A DNA stretch of 64,000 bases from Anaeromyxobacter soli (GCF_022808855.1 NZ_JAKZLF010000002.1:186001-250000); one strand, 5' to 3'; numbered from the stretch's first letter, positions 47,315 through 57,553 are shown. Numbers and translations: made by a program. Notes: a model not told the origin generated them from the sequence alone.

Positions 47315-48631
47315 TCAACCCCCGCGCGTCCGTACGCATGCTCGCGGCCCGGAAGGCGCGCGCCTCGTCGGGCTGCCGCGCGCGGTCGCCAGCGAGACCG
47401 TCGAGAAGCCGAAGCGCTCCCGGATGCTGTCGACGACCGCGCCGACGCGATCGTTGCGATCGAAGAGCGGGAGCTGCTCGAACGTGCCGAGGTTCGAGAG
47501 CTGGAGGCCGAGCAGGCGGATCGCCAGCGACCGCGTACGCGCCGCCGCGAACATCTCCTTGACGATGGGATAGAGCTCGAGCTCCGAGTTGGTTGCCATC
47601 GTGGTGTGCGAACGCGTGAGCGTGTGGAAGTCGGCGTAACGCAGCTTGAGGGTCACCGTTCGCGCCTTGACGTGGCGCTTGCGCGCGCGCCAGCAGACCC
47701 GCTCGCACAGCCCGCACAGGACCGCCTCGATCGACGCCGGGTCGCTCACGTCCTCGCGGAAGGTCCGCTCGTTGGAGATGCTGCCGACGGTCTCGCCCTC
47801 GGGATCGTGCTCGGAGAACGCCGGGCGCTCGCGGCCGAGGTCGCCCGAGCCCAGGCCCTGCACGCCGCGCGAGATCGACGCCGCCCAAGCGCCGAAGATC
47901 TTCTGCAGATCCGCCACCGGCGCCTCGGCGACCGCGCCCAGCGTCTGGTAGCCGGCGGCGTGCAGCTTGGCCTCGGCGACGGGACCGATACCGGGGAACG
48001 ATCGCACCGGCAGCGGCGCGAGCACGGCGCGCTCGACGCCCGCAGGCACCAGCATCACACCGCGTGGCTTGGCCAGCGCCGACGCCACCTTGGCCACGAC
48101 CTTGCTCGTCGCGACCCCGGCGCTGGACGGCAGGCCGATCTCGTCGAAGACGGCCGTCGTCAACTGCAGCACCGCGCCCTCGATGACGGCGTCGCCAGCG
48201 CGGTCTTCGCCGCCGTTCCCGCAGGCGGGGTCGCCGGAGGCATAGAGACGCTCGCAGCCGGAGAAGTCGAGATACATCTCGTCGATGCTGGCGACCCGCA
48301 CCGTGGGCGCGAAGCGACGCGCGAGCTCGCGCACGCGCTCGGCGTAGGTGCCGTAGATCTCGTGGCGTGTGGGCAGGTAGATCGCGTTCGGCGCGCGCTT
48401 GCCGGCCTCGACGAGCGACATGCCCGACTTCACGCCGAGGCGGCGCACCTCGTAACTGGCGGCGGTGACCACGCCGCGGCTTCCCGGCTTTCCCCCGACG
48501 ACCACCGGTTTGCCTTCAAGCGTCGGATCGAGCAGCCGCTCGACGGACACGAAGAACGTATCGAGATCCAGGCAGCAGATGCGCGGCGCCGTGAGCGGCT
48601 GCGCGCGCGCGAGCTCCGATGCCATCCCCAT
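47315..48631 (-). CDS. dinB: Y-family DNA polymerase (DinB/Pol IV type)
   Basis: A 438-residue error-prone polymerase for translesion synthesis. Catalytic carboxylates are in CCLDLDTFFVSVERL and VRVASIDEMYLDFSG; the Tyr gate region RGVVTAASYEVRRLGVKSGM is present, as are the helix-hairpin-helix (PVRSFPGIGPVAEAKLHAAG) and the little-finger domain (RKRHVKARTVTLKLRYADF). It is the third gene after the DHFR-like and LigD-polymerase genes on the minus strand (42-nt gap), so they probably form a DNA-damage unit. No LexA box is obvious. The last 20 residues are Arg-rich. Confidence 0.93.
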   Translation of the reverse strand: MGMASELARAQPLTAPRICCLDLDTFFVSVERLLDPTLEGKPVVVGGKPGSRGVVTAASYEVRRLGVKSGMSLVEAGKRAPNAIYLPTRHEIYGTYAERVRELARRFAPTVRVASIDEMYLDFSGCERLYASGDPACGNGGEDRAGDAVIEGAVLQLTTAVFDEIGLPSSAGVATSKVVAKVASALAKPRGVMLVPAGVERAVLAPLPVRSFPGIGPVAEAKLHAAGYQTLGAVAEAPVADLQKIFGAWAASISRGVQGLGSGDLGRERPAFSEHDPEGETVGSISNERTFREDVSDPASIEAVLCGLCERVCWRARKRHVKARTVTLKLRYADFHTLTRSHTTMATNSELELYPIVKEMFAAARTRSLAIRLLGLQLSNLGTFEQLPLFDRNDRVGAVVDSIRERFGFSTVSLATARGSPTRRAPSGPRACVRTRGG

Positions 48632-48673
48632 GTGCCGACGTTACCTGATCATCCGTTCAGGTACAAGTACAAG

Positions 48674-49672
48674 TCACCGCCTGGTCTTCGAGGGGGTGCT
48701 CCTGGTCGGCTTCAGGGCCTGCTTGCGCGGTGCCTTGCGCGACACCGGCCGCCGCGTCGACGCGGCCAGCGCCTCGCTCCGTTCCGCGTCGGTCAACATC
48801 GTTTGCAGCCTCGCCGTCGCGTCGCGCAGCGAGCACCGCCGATCGTCCAAGTCGGACCAGAGCTCGCCCACTTCACCGATGCGCGCCGCCATCGTGCGCA
48901 GCGTGAACGTGCGCGGGCCGGCGGTGCCTTCCTCGAGCTCGGCCCACGTGCACGGCGCCGAGATCGGCGCGCCCGGCCTGGCACGAACCGCGTAGACCGC
49001 GGCGAACGTCGCGCCCGGCAGGTTGCGCCCGGTGTCGACGAAGATGCGGTCGCCACGGTCGGCCTTGATGAACTCCTGGGTCAGGATGTGCGGGTGGCGC
49101 TTGACCAGCACCGCGCCAGCGTCGTGCGCAAACCGCCAGACGCTCTCCGCGTCGGCCTCGCCGTCGAGCGGGATCAGGATATGGAATCCCTTCGAGCCCG
49201 AGGTCTTCACGTACGACGGCAGCCCGAGCTCGTCGAGTAGCTCGCGCACCGCCAGCGCGGCCGTGCGCAGCGACTGCGGATCCTCCGCGGAGGGATCGAG
49301 ATCGAACACGCACAGGTCCGGCTGATGGAGCTTCGGTACTCGCGAGATCCAGACGTGGGGCGTGACCGAGTTCTGGTTGGCGAGCCAGACCAGCGATCGC
49401 GCGTCGCCGACCAGCGGGTAGTGCACGGACTCGCCCGCCTTGCCGTCGCGCTTCTCGACCTCGACGCGCTCGAGCCAGCTCGGGAACCCCTTCGACACAT
49501 CCTTCTGGATGAAGCCCTTCTTCTCGATGCCGGCGGGGAATCGCTCCATCGTGATGGGACGCCCGCGAATGTGCGGGATCATCAACGGCGCCACCGCGTC
49601 GTAGTACGCGCACAGCTCACCCTTGGTGATGGCGGAGTCGGGAAAGAGCACCTTCTCGGGGTGAGTGATCAC
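48674..49672 (-). CDS. ligD: LigD-type NHEJ polymerase domain protein (primase-polymerase)
   Basis: A 332-residue stand-alone polymerase domain of bacterial NHEJ LigD. Motifs: LFPDSAITKGELCAYYDAVA at the N-terminus, the metal-binding D-x-D in CVFDLDPSAED, KTSGSKGFHILIPL (nucleotide/DNA binding) and FIKADRGDRIFVDTGRN. A basic tail of about 35 residues (SRKAPRKQALKPTRSTPSK) follows. It lacks the ligase and phosphoesterase domains, and no Ku gene is in the window, so it may work with partners elsewhere or in another repair reaction. It fills short gaps with ribonucleotides in known relatives. Confidence 0.93.
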   Translation of the reverse strand: MITHPEKVLFPDSAITKGELCAYYDAVAPLMIPHIRGRPITMERFPAGIEKKGFIQKDVSKGFPSWLERVEVEKRDGKAGESVHYPLVGDARSLVWLANQNSVTPHVWISRVPKLHQPDLCVFDLDPSAEDPQSLRTAALAVRELLDELGLPSYVKTSGSKGFHILIPLDGEADAESVWRFAHDAGAVLVKRHPHILTQEFIKADRGDRIFVDTGRNLPGATFAAVYAVRARPGAPISAPCTWAELEEGTAGPRTFTLRTMAARIGEVGELWSDLDDRRCSLRDATARLQTMLTDAERSEALAASTRRPVSRKAPRKQALKPTRSTPSKTRR

Positions 49673-49721
49673 GCTCGCTAAACTTGCCGTTGGCGCCCAT
49701 TTGGGCGGGCCGTCGTAGCGA

Positions 49722-50336
49722 TTAAGCGCCCATCCGCCCGTACTCCGGTTTCCCGCCGCGCTCGAACCGGTGGTACGTCGCGCCCTTGCTGCTCGTGACC
49801 GACTCCACCTGCTTGAGCGCCACCGGCACCGTGCCGCTACCGAAGAGCCGCTTGCCGGAGCCGAGCACCACCGGGAAGATGAACAGCCGGTACTCGTCGA
49901 TCAGGTCGTTCTTCAGCAGCGTCTGGAGCAGCTCGGTGCTGCCCCAGGTGTGCACGGTCCGGCCGGGCTGCTGCCGGAGCTTCCGGAGCTCGGCGACCAC
50001 GTCGCCCTTGATCAGGCTGGAATTGTTCCAGGTGACGCGATCGAGGCTGCGCGAGACCACGTACTTCGGCCGCGAGTTGAGCGCGGTCGCGATGGGGTCG
50101 TTGGGGTCGGTGACCTTGGGCCAGTAGTTGGCGAAGATGTCGTAGGTCTTTCGCCCGAGCAGGAAACCGTCGGCGTCCGTGATCCCCTCGGTGACCAGCC
50201 GTCCCATGACGTCCTCGACGTAGGGGGCCTGCCAGCCTCCGTGCGCGAACCCACCGTCGCGGTCCTCGTCGGGGCCGCCGGGAGCCTGCATGACGCCGTC
50301 CAGGGTCAGAAATGCATTCACGACGATCTTGGGCAT
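49722..50336 (-). CDS. Dihydrofolate reductase family (RibD C-terminal-like) protein
   Basis: A 204-residue reductase-fold protein of the YyaP/RibD_C group: KIVVNAFLTLDGVMQAPGGP at the N-terminus, FLLGRKTYDIFANYW, KYVVSRSL, TVHTWGSTELLQTLLKNDLI and the strand LFIFPVVLGSGKRLFG. These resemble DHFR but are not shown to reduce dihydrofolate. ATG 50336 follows GGAGGACTTGAGT; the frame open to 50351 is only five codons longer. It is the first gene of the minus-strand unit with LigD-polymerase and DinB, 49 nt apart; a functional link is not implied. Confidence 0.92.
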   Translation of the reverse strand: MPKIVVNAFLTLDGVMQAPGGPDEDRDGGFAHGGWQAPYVEDVMGRLVTEGITDADGFLLGRKTYDIFANYWPKVTDPNDPIATALNSRPKYVVSRSLDRVTWNNSSLIKGDVVAELRKLRQQPGRTVHTWGSTELLQTLLKNDLIDEYRLFIFPVVLGSGKRLFGSGTVPVALKQVESVTSSKGATYHRFERGGKPEYGRMGA

Positions 50337-50745
50337 ACTCAAGTCCTCCACCAGGGCTATGACTCACGCCGGCCCGAGTCGACAGATTCGGCACAGAAGA
50401 GATGGTCTGCCGCCGAGCCGTTGGAAGCGGAACACACGCATTCGACCCGGCGGCCGGGAAACTCCATCGGTCGCGACCCAAGCGAGACGGCGCCGAGATC
50501 GACGCCAGCGTCGAGGACGCCCGTGCGCGTGCCCCAGCGGCGAGACGCGGAGGCGAGGTGTTCGCGCTCGACGGGCTGACCGGTAACCTCAGCTCGTACC
50601 GCTCGGCGACGGGCGAACCCTGCGAGCAGGCGTTCATACGTGCCGTCGGCGCGGCCGACAGCGAGCTGACGGTTTGGCGACGGGCGCTGGTGCGCAGCGT
50701 GATCTTGGCAACCTCGTCCGCGCGTGGTCCTGTGCTGGAGCTCTC
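50337..50745. other. Interval without supported gene
   Basis: The divergent promoter region of the DHFR-like gene and the SUMF1-domain gene. A plus-strand frame (50402-50788) is open but has no family features; the frame continuing upstream from 50746 is likewise unremarkable. No clear operator was seen. Confidence 0.4.
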
Positions 50746-51960
50746 ATGCGTCACCCTTCGCTCGCCCTCGCGACGGCGGCGCTCCTGATCGTCGTCGCCC
50801 TGCCGCTCGCGATCAGTCTCGCAGTGTTCGCGCGGATCGAGCGCCGCGCCCAGGACCGCGCGGATCGCCGGGCTCGGGGTGAGGTCGAGTTGCGCGTCTC
50901 GAACCCGGGCGCGGCCCGCCTCGCTCTGTACCGCGCGGGGCAGAACCAGGGAGAAGCGGTTCCCGTCGCTGTCGAGTCGTTCACCTCCGCCTGGCTTCCG
51001 CCGGCGCGGTACTTCCTCGAGGCGAACGGTCCGCAGGGACGCCTGCTCTATCCCGTCACGTTCGATCCCGAGCGACCGGGCCCCAACGGCGACGGTTCGC
51101 TCGACCTCGTGGTGAGACCGATGCCGCCCTATCCGACGCCGCCGACCGACGACGGTCCGGGCTTCGTCTACGTGCCGAGCGGACCATTCGAGATCGGGGA
51201 TCGGAGCACTCCGCGCCTGGCGCACCACCCGTGGGTGGCGGGCTTCTTCATCGCGACGTTCGAGACGACGAACGGCGAGTTCCGGCGCTTCCTCGCGGAC
51301 CCTGGCGGTTACGACGATCGGGCCAACTGGACCGACGCCGGGTGGGCCTGGCGCGCGCGGGCCGCTTCGCAGACGACGGCCCGGCTCACACCGAGCGACC
51401 CCCGGTTCCCGCGCTTCGGTCGCGACCCGCTCCCCGTCGTGCTCGTCACCTGGTACGAGGCGGACGCCTACTGCCGCTGGCTGACCCGGCGCTTCGGAGG
51501 TGGCCGGTTCTGGTACCGGCTGCCGACGGAGGGGGAATGGGAGAAGGCAGCGCGCGGTCCGGACGGCTTCGACTACGGCCTCGGCATGGCGCTGAGCGAA
51601 CCGCAGGCGGCGCTCTACAACTGGAGGAAGAACCCGGATGCCGATCCTACCGTCGTCGGCGCGGGTGAGAGCCTCGAGCGGTACCGCGCCAATCGCTACG
51701 GCCTCTACCACATGTCCGGCAACGCGGCGGAGTGGACGGCGTCGCTCTATCGTCACTACAACGTCGAGCAACCCTACCGCGAGGACGATCGCAACGACCG
51801 GGCGCTGCCCGGCATGCGCGTGACGCGTGGCGGCTCCTGGTACAGCGCGGCCAACGTGCGGCTCAACCTCGCGTACCGGGAGGAGTTCCAGCCGGACATG
51901 AGCAGCGACGATCTCGGATTCCGCGTGGCCGCCGTGCCGCTGGTTGGACCGCTACGCTGA
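50746..51960 (+). CDS. Membrane-anchored SUMF1/formylglycine-generating-enzyme-like domain protein
   Basis: A 404-residue protein. An N-terminal TM helix (ATAALLIVVALPLAISLAVF) is followed by a beta-rich domain of about 90 residues (ELRVSNPGAARLALYRAG, ARYFLEANGPQGRLLYPV) and a C-type-lectin-like SUMF1 domain (residues about 140-400): FVYVPSGPFEIGD, TFETTNGEFRRFL, YRLPTEGEWEKAARG, SGNAAEWTASLY and VTRGGSW. The copper-binding cysteine pair of true FGE is absent, so it is unlikely to make formylglycine. In myxobacteria this beta-plus-SUMF1 pattern often follows a Ser/Thr kinase; here the kinase is missing. ATG 50746 lies in CTCTCATG. Confidence 0.87.
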   Translation: MRHPSLALATAALLIVVALPLAISLAVFARIERRAQDRADRRARGEVELRVSNPGAARLALYRAGQNQGEAVPVAVESFTSAWLPPARYFLEANGPQGRLLYPVTFDPERPGPNGDGSLDLVVRPMPPYPTPPTDDGPGFVYVPSGPFEIGDRSTPRLAHHPWVAGFFIATFETTNGEFRRFLADPGGYDDRANWTDAGWAWRARAASQTTARLTPSDPRFPRFGRDPLPVVLVTWYEADAYCRWLTRRFGGGRFWYRLPTEGEWEKAARGPDGFDYGLGMALSEPQAALYNWRKNPDADPTVVGAGESLERYRANRYGLYHMSGNAAEWTASLYRHYNVEQPYREDDRNDRALPGMRVTRGGSWYSAANVRLNLAYREEFQPDMSSDDLGFRVAAVPLVGPLR

Positions 51961-51968
51961 GGGCGTGT

Positions 51969-52943
51969 CTACAAACTCACCGAGTACGCGGCTTCCCTGA
52001 ACACCAGGACGTTCGAGTGAATGGTCGGCATACCGTCGGGCAGATCAATATAGAACCCGGCCGGCCCTGACCCGTCCCCGATATAGGAAGTCGGGTGCAC
52101 ATAGGGTCCCAGGTTGTCCAAGATGCCATACGAACCGGCCGATTCAACGAAGACGACCGGGTAGTCGGGCGCTGTAATCTCAAGGGTGAATCCCGCCACG
52201 TCGGCGTTGATCAGGTCGACGGTGCCGACACCCAACAACGTAGGCGGAGTCACGGAAAAGTTGAGGTTGAGGTAACTCCGCCAAGAACCTGGGTCGAACG
52301 TAATGAGGCCGACGTCTCGCGGGGGCAAGGTGACCGTGACTTGCGTTGAGAAGTTCTCCGCCATTGTCGTCCCGCTGCTGGGCACGAAATTCGCCAGCCG
52401 AACCTGTGCACCGATGCCGTTGAGCGTGAAAGACAAGGAGTAGAGGCCGGAGGCGTCTCGGCTCAAGACGCCGGTGAAGGGAACGGCAAAGCCGGAGGCG
52501 GATCCGAAAATGCCCATGGCGAGCAGGGCGGCTTTGGGGTCGATCATGCCAACGCCCGCCCTGGGACACATGCCAATGAGGCTCTCGCCATCGAGGCCGA
52601 CGGAAAGCCGACATGACAGGCCTCCGCAGTCTGCATCCGAGCAGCATTGTCCTGCGGAGACGTCATAGACGAAGTCTCCGTGGTTCCCGACGTGGCTCTT
52701 GACGGCGGCCTCGGGAAGCGTGAGGGGAACCCATCGCCCGCCGGCGCGGTGGCACACGGAGACCTTCGCCGCCGAGCTCGCGCGCACGGAATCCCGGTCC
52801 CATGCCGTCGAGCCGGTGCCAGGCTCGACGGCGTCCGGGGTCAACGCTGATGTCGCATGCGACCCGCTCACGGGATCGGCATCGCCCGGCGCCCCGCAAG
52901 CCAGCAACAAGCAACTGGCAATAGCCATCGCTGTTCGCTGCAT
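51969..52943 (-). CDS. Cys-rich lipoprotein of unknown function
   Basis: A 324-residue protein with a lipoprotein signal (TAMAIASCLLLACG, lipobox L-L-A-C). After a Thr/Ser/Pro-rich linker a cysteine-rich module VCHRAGGRW, then AGQCCSDADCGG and RLSVGLDGESLIGMC (seven Cys within about 60 residues), precedes a beta-rich domain (ITFDPGSWRSYLNLNFSV, DVAGFTLEITAPDYPVVF). No family is recognised. GC content and codon use are lower than in the neighbours, suggesting recent acquisition. Its stop is 8 nt from the SUMF1 gene stop (convergent). Confidence 0.75.
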   Translation of the reverse strand: MQRTAMAIASCLLLACGAPGDADPVSGSHATSALTPDAVEPGTGSTAWDRDSVRASSAAKVSVCHRAGGRWVPLTLPEAAVKSHVGNHGDFVYDVSAGQCCSDADCGGLSCRLSVGLDGESLIGMCPRAGVGMIDPKAALLAMGIFGSASGFAVPFTGVLSRDASGLYSLSFTLNGIGAQVRLANFVPSSGTTMAENFSTQVTVTLPPRDVGLITFDPGSWRSYLNLNFSVTPPTLLGVGTVDLINADVAGFTLEITAPDYPVVFVESAGSYGILDNLGPYVHPTSYIGDGSGPAGFYIDLPDGMPTIHSNVLVFREAAYSVSL

Positions 52944-53373
52944 AGAGTCTCCTCTCGTCGAGCAAGCCGATCATGCTCCGGGCTGCATGACCATCAGAAC
53001 GGCTCCTGGGTAGGCCACTGCGGTGTACGTCTCACCGGTGTGACCGCCTGCCGCGTTCCTCTGGACCGGCCGCGCGCTGCCGCTCAGCGCTCGACGCGCT
53101 CCCCGGGTCCGTGGGCGAAGAGGAGCCGGGTCCGCGCCGCTCCGCCCGCCGCCCGCACGCCGAGCGCAGGGGCCGGCACTCGCCGCAGTGCCTCGGCGTG
53201 ATGTGGGTGGTGAAGCAGGCCGACGACCGGACCCAGGCCTACTGCTCCGCATGCCGCGACGTCGAGGCGGTCATCTCAGGCCGACAGGATCGCTCTTCGG
53301 CGACCGGCGTCGCAGAGGCGTCGGATCGGGGCGGGCGCCCGGGCTGACCCCGAGGCCTTCGGTGCGAGCAGCC
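52944..53373. other. Interval; at most one small ORF
   Basis: Between the start of the Cys-rich lipoprotein and the stop of the VWA gene. Apart from the small CxxC frame noted separately at 53201 nothing recognisable is seen. Confidence 0.4.
53201..53347 (+). CDS. Possible small CxxC protein
   Basis: MWVVKQADDRTQAYCSACRD then VEAVISG and a Gly/Ser/Arg tail: 48 residues from ATG 53201. The CSAC pair and the non-random, hydrophobic beta-like pattern look coding; it resembles half of a zinc ribbon. No clear SD (GCGTG) lies before it, and the frame is open upstream to 53111. Could be a fragment of a larger lost gene. Confidence 0.3.
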   Translation: MWVVKQADDRTQAYCSACRDVEAVISGRQDRSSATGVAEASDRGGRPG

Positions 53374-54486
53374 TCAACCGATGGAGACGGTCCCCGGCAC
53401 GACCCCGGCGTTCACGTCGCCCGCGCGGAAGCGGAACTTCACGCGCGCGACGCCGCCGTTCACCTCGATCAGCTCCTCGTACTGGTACTCGCCGGGCGGG
53501 AGCGGCATCGTGATTCCGTCGCGGCGGATGGTCGTGAACTCGCGCGCGATCTGCTGGAACAGGGTCGCCACCTGGCTGCTGTCGGGGTTTGACACGAACC
53601 GGCCGTGCCCCGCCGCGGCGATCGCCGACAGCTCGGAGGCCTTGATGGTGTTCCCGAGACCGATGACGTGGACCTCGAGCTGCGGGAACGCGCTGAGCTT
53701 CTCGAGCAGGCCGTCGAGCGTCATGGGCGCCGTCCCCGCGCAGGAGAAGGAGCCGCCCGCCGCGGGGTAGCTGATCGCGGGCGCGGTGGAGTTGTCGTAC
53801 CAGCTGTAATTGTCCCAGCCGTCGGTGAAGACCACCATCGCGAAGTGATCGGACGACCCCGGCGCCACGAGCGCGTCATACTGCTGCTTCATCCGATCGA
53901 CCATCCGCGCCGTCGCCGCGAAGAGCTTCGTCGCGTCCCCCGGAACCGGCGCGGGGATGTCGAGGACCGCCGCGTCCGGCATCGCGGGCGACGGCTCGCA
54001 GACGTAACCGTCCTGGAACCAGTCGAGCAGCGACGAGAACGTCCCGGTGTTCCAGGTCGTGAACTGCTGGCGGATGGACGCCTGCGTGTCGAGCGCCGCC
54101 TGCTTCATGGGCTCGAACGCCGGCGGCTGCCATTGCGTCATCGAATAGCTGGCGTCGAGCACCATCCCGACGCGCAGGTTCGCCATCATCTTCGTGTCGC
54201 GGAAGTCGGGGACCGACTCGAGGTCGACCTCCTGGCCGTCGACGAGCCGCCGAATCTGCGCCGTCGTAGGATCGATGGAGTTCCCCGAGGAGTCGCGCAA
54301 GACGAAGTCGAGGACGACGGTCGTCTTCCCGGTGGTGGGCTCGAAGATCGCGACCGGCGCGCCCCGCACCTCCACGCTCGGCCGCCGCGGCGGTGGCCCC
54401 ATGGAAGCGCCCCCGCCGCACCCGGCGACGGAAATGGCGAGCGCGAGGGCCGTCCAGAACGAGGAACGATGCGGTTGGAGCGTCAT
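53374..54486 (-). CDS. VWA-domain lipoprotein
   Basis: A 370-residue lipoprotein: signal FWTALALAISVAGC with lipobox V-A-G-C. The von Willebrand A domain spans residues about 105-320 with the metal-ion-dependent adhesion site D-x-S-x-S in GMVLDASYSMTQW, a Thr in FAMVVFTDGWD-type region, and a final beta strand ISDLEVHVIGLGN-like (LEVHVIGLGNTIKASE). A beta-sandwich tail (ITMPLPPGEYQYEELIEV) follows. VWA lipoproteins in myxobacteria are common and unassigned; adhesion or complex assembly is likely. It is divergent from the ArsR gene. Confidence 0.87.
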   Translation of the reverse strand: MTLQPHRSSFWTALALAISVAGCGGGASMGPPPRRPSVEVRGAPVAIFEPTTGKTTVVLDFVLRDSSGNSIDPTTAQIRRLVDGQEVDLESVPDFRDTKMMANLRVGMVLDASYSMTQWQPPAFEPMKQAALDTQASIRQQFTTWNTGTFSSLLDWFQDGYVCEPSPAMPDAAVLDIPAPVPGDATKLFAATARMVDRMKQQYDALVAPGSSDHFAMVVFTDGWDNYSWYDNSTAPAISYPAAGGSFSCAGTAPMTLDGLLEKLSAFPQLEVHVIGLGNTIKASELSAIAAAGHGRFVSNPDSSQVATLFQQIAREFTTIRRDGITMPLPPGEYQYEELIEVNGGVARVKFRFRAGDVNAGVVPGTVSIG

Positions 54487-54710
54487 TCTCCTGCCGTACC
54501 ATGATCATGGGACCACGCAAGAAAAATCTCGGGGGTTCTTCGCGATGTGGGAGTTCCGACCGGGAGTCCCGACCGGGGAGTCCCGACCGACAGTACCGCC
54601 GCGCGAACCGCCGACCATTCCGCGGCCGTTCTTGGCTCCAGCCGCGCGCTCCATGTTGTTCCTGCACCCGCACGGGAAAGGGCCCTTGACCCATGCCGTA
54701 TGCGTGTTCA

Positions 54711-54720
54711 TGCATATGCA
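54711..54720 (+). promoter_or_regulatory. Candidate ArsR operator
   Basis: TGCATATGCA, a perfect 10-bp palindrome, flanked by further ATGCA words, 5 bp before the ArsR ATG at 54726. AT-rich for this genome and at the right place for auto-repression. It argues against the upstream start at 54693. Confidence 0.4.
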
Positions 54721-54725
54721 CGTAC

Positions 54726-55070
54726 ATGCACCTCGACGCGTTCCAGGCCCTCGCGGATCCCACCCGGCGACGCATCGTCGAGGCGCTGAGCGTCGGGGAG
54801 CAGCAGGTCAACGACGTGGTCGGGAAGCTGGACATCCATCAATCCGGCGTGTCGCGGCACCTCCGGATCCTCCTGGAGGCGCGGTTCGTCCAGGTCCGTG
54901 CGGATGGGTCTCGCCGGCTCTACTCGCTACGTCCGGAGCCGTTTCAGGAGCTGGATGCCTGGCTGGAGGGCTACCGGAGCCTCTGGGACAGGCGGCTGGA
55001 CCGCTTCGGCGAGGCGCTGCGGAAACGGCGCGCGGCTCGCGCCACCCACTCCAAGGAGAAGGCGAGATGA
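54726..55070 (+). CDS. ArsR/SmtB family transcriptional regulator
   Basis: A 114-residue winged-helix regulator: MHLDAFQALADPTRRRIVEA, LSVGEQQVNDVVGKLDIHQS (HTH) and GVSRHLRILLEARFVQV, with the wing at ADGSRRLYSLRPE. No metal-binding ELCVCDL-type motif, so it is of the non-metal type that pairs with SRPBCC genes, as here: its TGA overlaps the next ATG. Start ATG 54726 chosen over 54693 because the extra residues (PYACSCICTY) have no family match. Confidence 0.92.
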   Translation: MHLDAFQALADPTRRRIVEALSVGEQQVNDVVGKLDIHQSGVSRHLRILLEARFVQVRADGSRRLYSLRPEPFQELDAWLEGYRSLWDRRLDRFGEALRKRRAARATHSKEKAR

Positions 55071-55582
55071 AGAACGAGAGCGCAGCACCGAACCCTCAGC
55101 CGGTCCGGTTCGAACGCACCTACGACGGCCCGGTAGACGACCTCTGGGACCTCTGGACCACGATGGACGGCTTCGAGTCGTGGTGGGGTCCCGAGGGGTT
55201 CCGGGTCAAGGTGTCGAGGATCGAGCCACGCGTCGGCGGCAGGCTCGACTACGACATGATCGCGACCCGCGCCGAGGAGATCGCGTACATGCAGAAGGAA
55301 GGCTGGGCGGTCCGCCACGGGACGCACGGCACCTTCGTCGAGCTCGAGCCGAAGCGCCGGCTCAAGCTCCGCCATCGGATCGACTTCATCCCCGGCGTCG
55401 AGCCGTACGACAACGACATGGTGGTGGAGCTCGTTCCGGAAGGCGCACGCGTTCGCATGGTGGTCGAGATCGAGCCGCACCGGGACGAGCAGTGGACTCG
55501 CATGTCCGCTCAGGGCTTCGAAAGCCAGCTCACGAAGGTCCCCGCGGCGCTGGCGGCGCGCCGGAGCTCGTCGCTCAGCTGA
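55067..55582 (+). CDS. SRPBCC (AHSA1-like) protein
   Basis: A 171-residue START/Bet v1-fold protein: RFERTYDGPVDDLWDLWTTM, FESWWGPEGFRVKVSRIEPR, GGRLDYDM and VVELVPEGARVRMVVEIEPH are the expected strands. AHSA1-like proteins encoded with ArsR regulators are of unknown ligand, presumably hydrophobic. Its ATG overlaps the ArsR stop. It faces the aldo-keto reductase at 55602 with 19 nt between stops. Confidence 0.93.
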   Translation: MKNESAAPNPQPVRFERTYDGPVDDLWDLWTTMDGFESWWGPEGFRVKVSRIEPRVGGRLDYDMIATRAEEIAYMQKEGWAVRHGTHGTFVELEPKRRLKLRHRIDFIPGVEPYDNDMVVELVPEGARVRMVVEIEPHRDEQWTRMSAQGFESQLTKVPAALAARRSSSLS

Positions 55583-55601
55583 CGGCGCCTGGCATTCCTA
55601 C

Positions 55602-56758
<1,157 letters not shown>

Positions 56759-56759
<1 letters not shown>

Positions 56760-57520
56760 CACAGCTCCTGCCGCGTCGGGCGGAAGAGGATCTCGTTGAT
56801 GTCCACGTCCTCGGGCTGCTCGATCGCGAACGCGACGGCACGGGCGAACGAGGACGGCGGGATCGCGTACTCCTCGTAGAACTGCGCGATGCCCTTCGCG
56901 ATGTCAGGCTCCGTGATGCTCTGCGGCAGCTCCGTCGCGACTGCGCCCGGCGAGATGATCGTCGAGCGGATGTTCCAGGGCTTCACCTCCTGTCGCAGCC
57001 CCTCCGAGATCACGCGCACCGCGGTCTTCGTCGCCGAGTAGACCACTCCCGCCGGACGGACCTTGTGGCCGGCGACGGACGAGACGTTGATGAAGTGGCC
57101 GCTCTTCTGCCGCTGCATGTGGGGCAGCGCGGCGGCGATACCGTAGAGCACGCCCTTGATGTTGACGTCGATGGTCCGGTCCCAGTCGGCGATCTTGCGG
57201 CGCTCGAGGGGCGAATGCGGCATGAGCCCGGCGTTGTTGAGCATGACGTCGATGCGGCCGAACCGCTCCACGGCAGCATCGACGAGGCGTTGCACTTGCG
57301 CGGAGTCGGTGACGTCGGTGGCGAGGGTGAGCGCCTTGCCGCCGCCCTTGGTGATCTCCCCCACCAGCGCATTCAGGCGGTCCACGCGACGAGCGCCGAG
57401 CACGACGATCGCGCCCCGCTCGGCGAGATGACGGGCGGTCGCCTCGCCCATGCCGCTGCTGGCGCCGGTGATGACGACGACCTTGCCCGAGATGTTGGTG
57501 CCGTTCATGTGTCCGTTCAT
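56759..57520 (-). CDS. Short-chain dehydrogenase/reductase
   Basis: A classical SDR of about 253 residues: cofactor loop [24 protein letters not shown] motif (LNNAGLMP), catalytic Ser in [10 protein letters not shown], Tyr/Lys in YSATKTAV. The protein belongs to the group of oxidoreductases with a downstream [11 protein letters not shown] segment. Start ATG 57520 ([14 protein letters not shown]); a GTG two codons earlier is possible. It is the middle gene of a three-gene reductase operon with AKRs before and after. Confidence 0.94.
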
Positions 57521-57553
57521 GTTCACGCTCCTGTCGCTGATGTCGCTGTGGGC

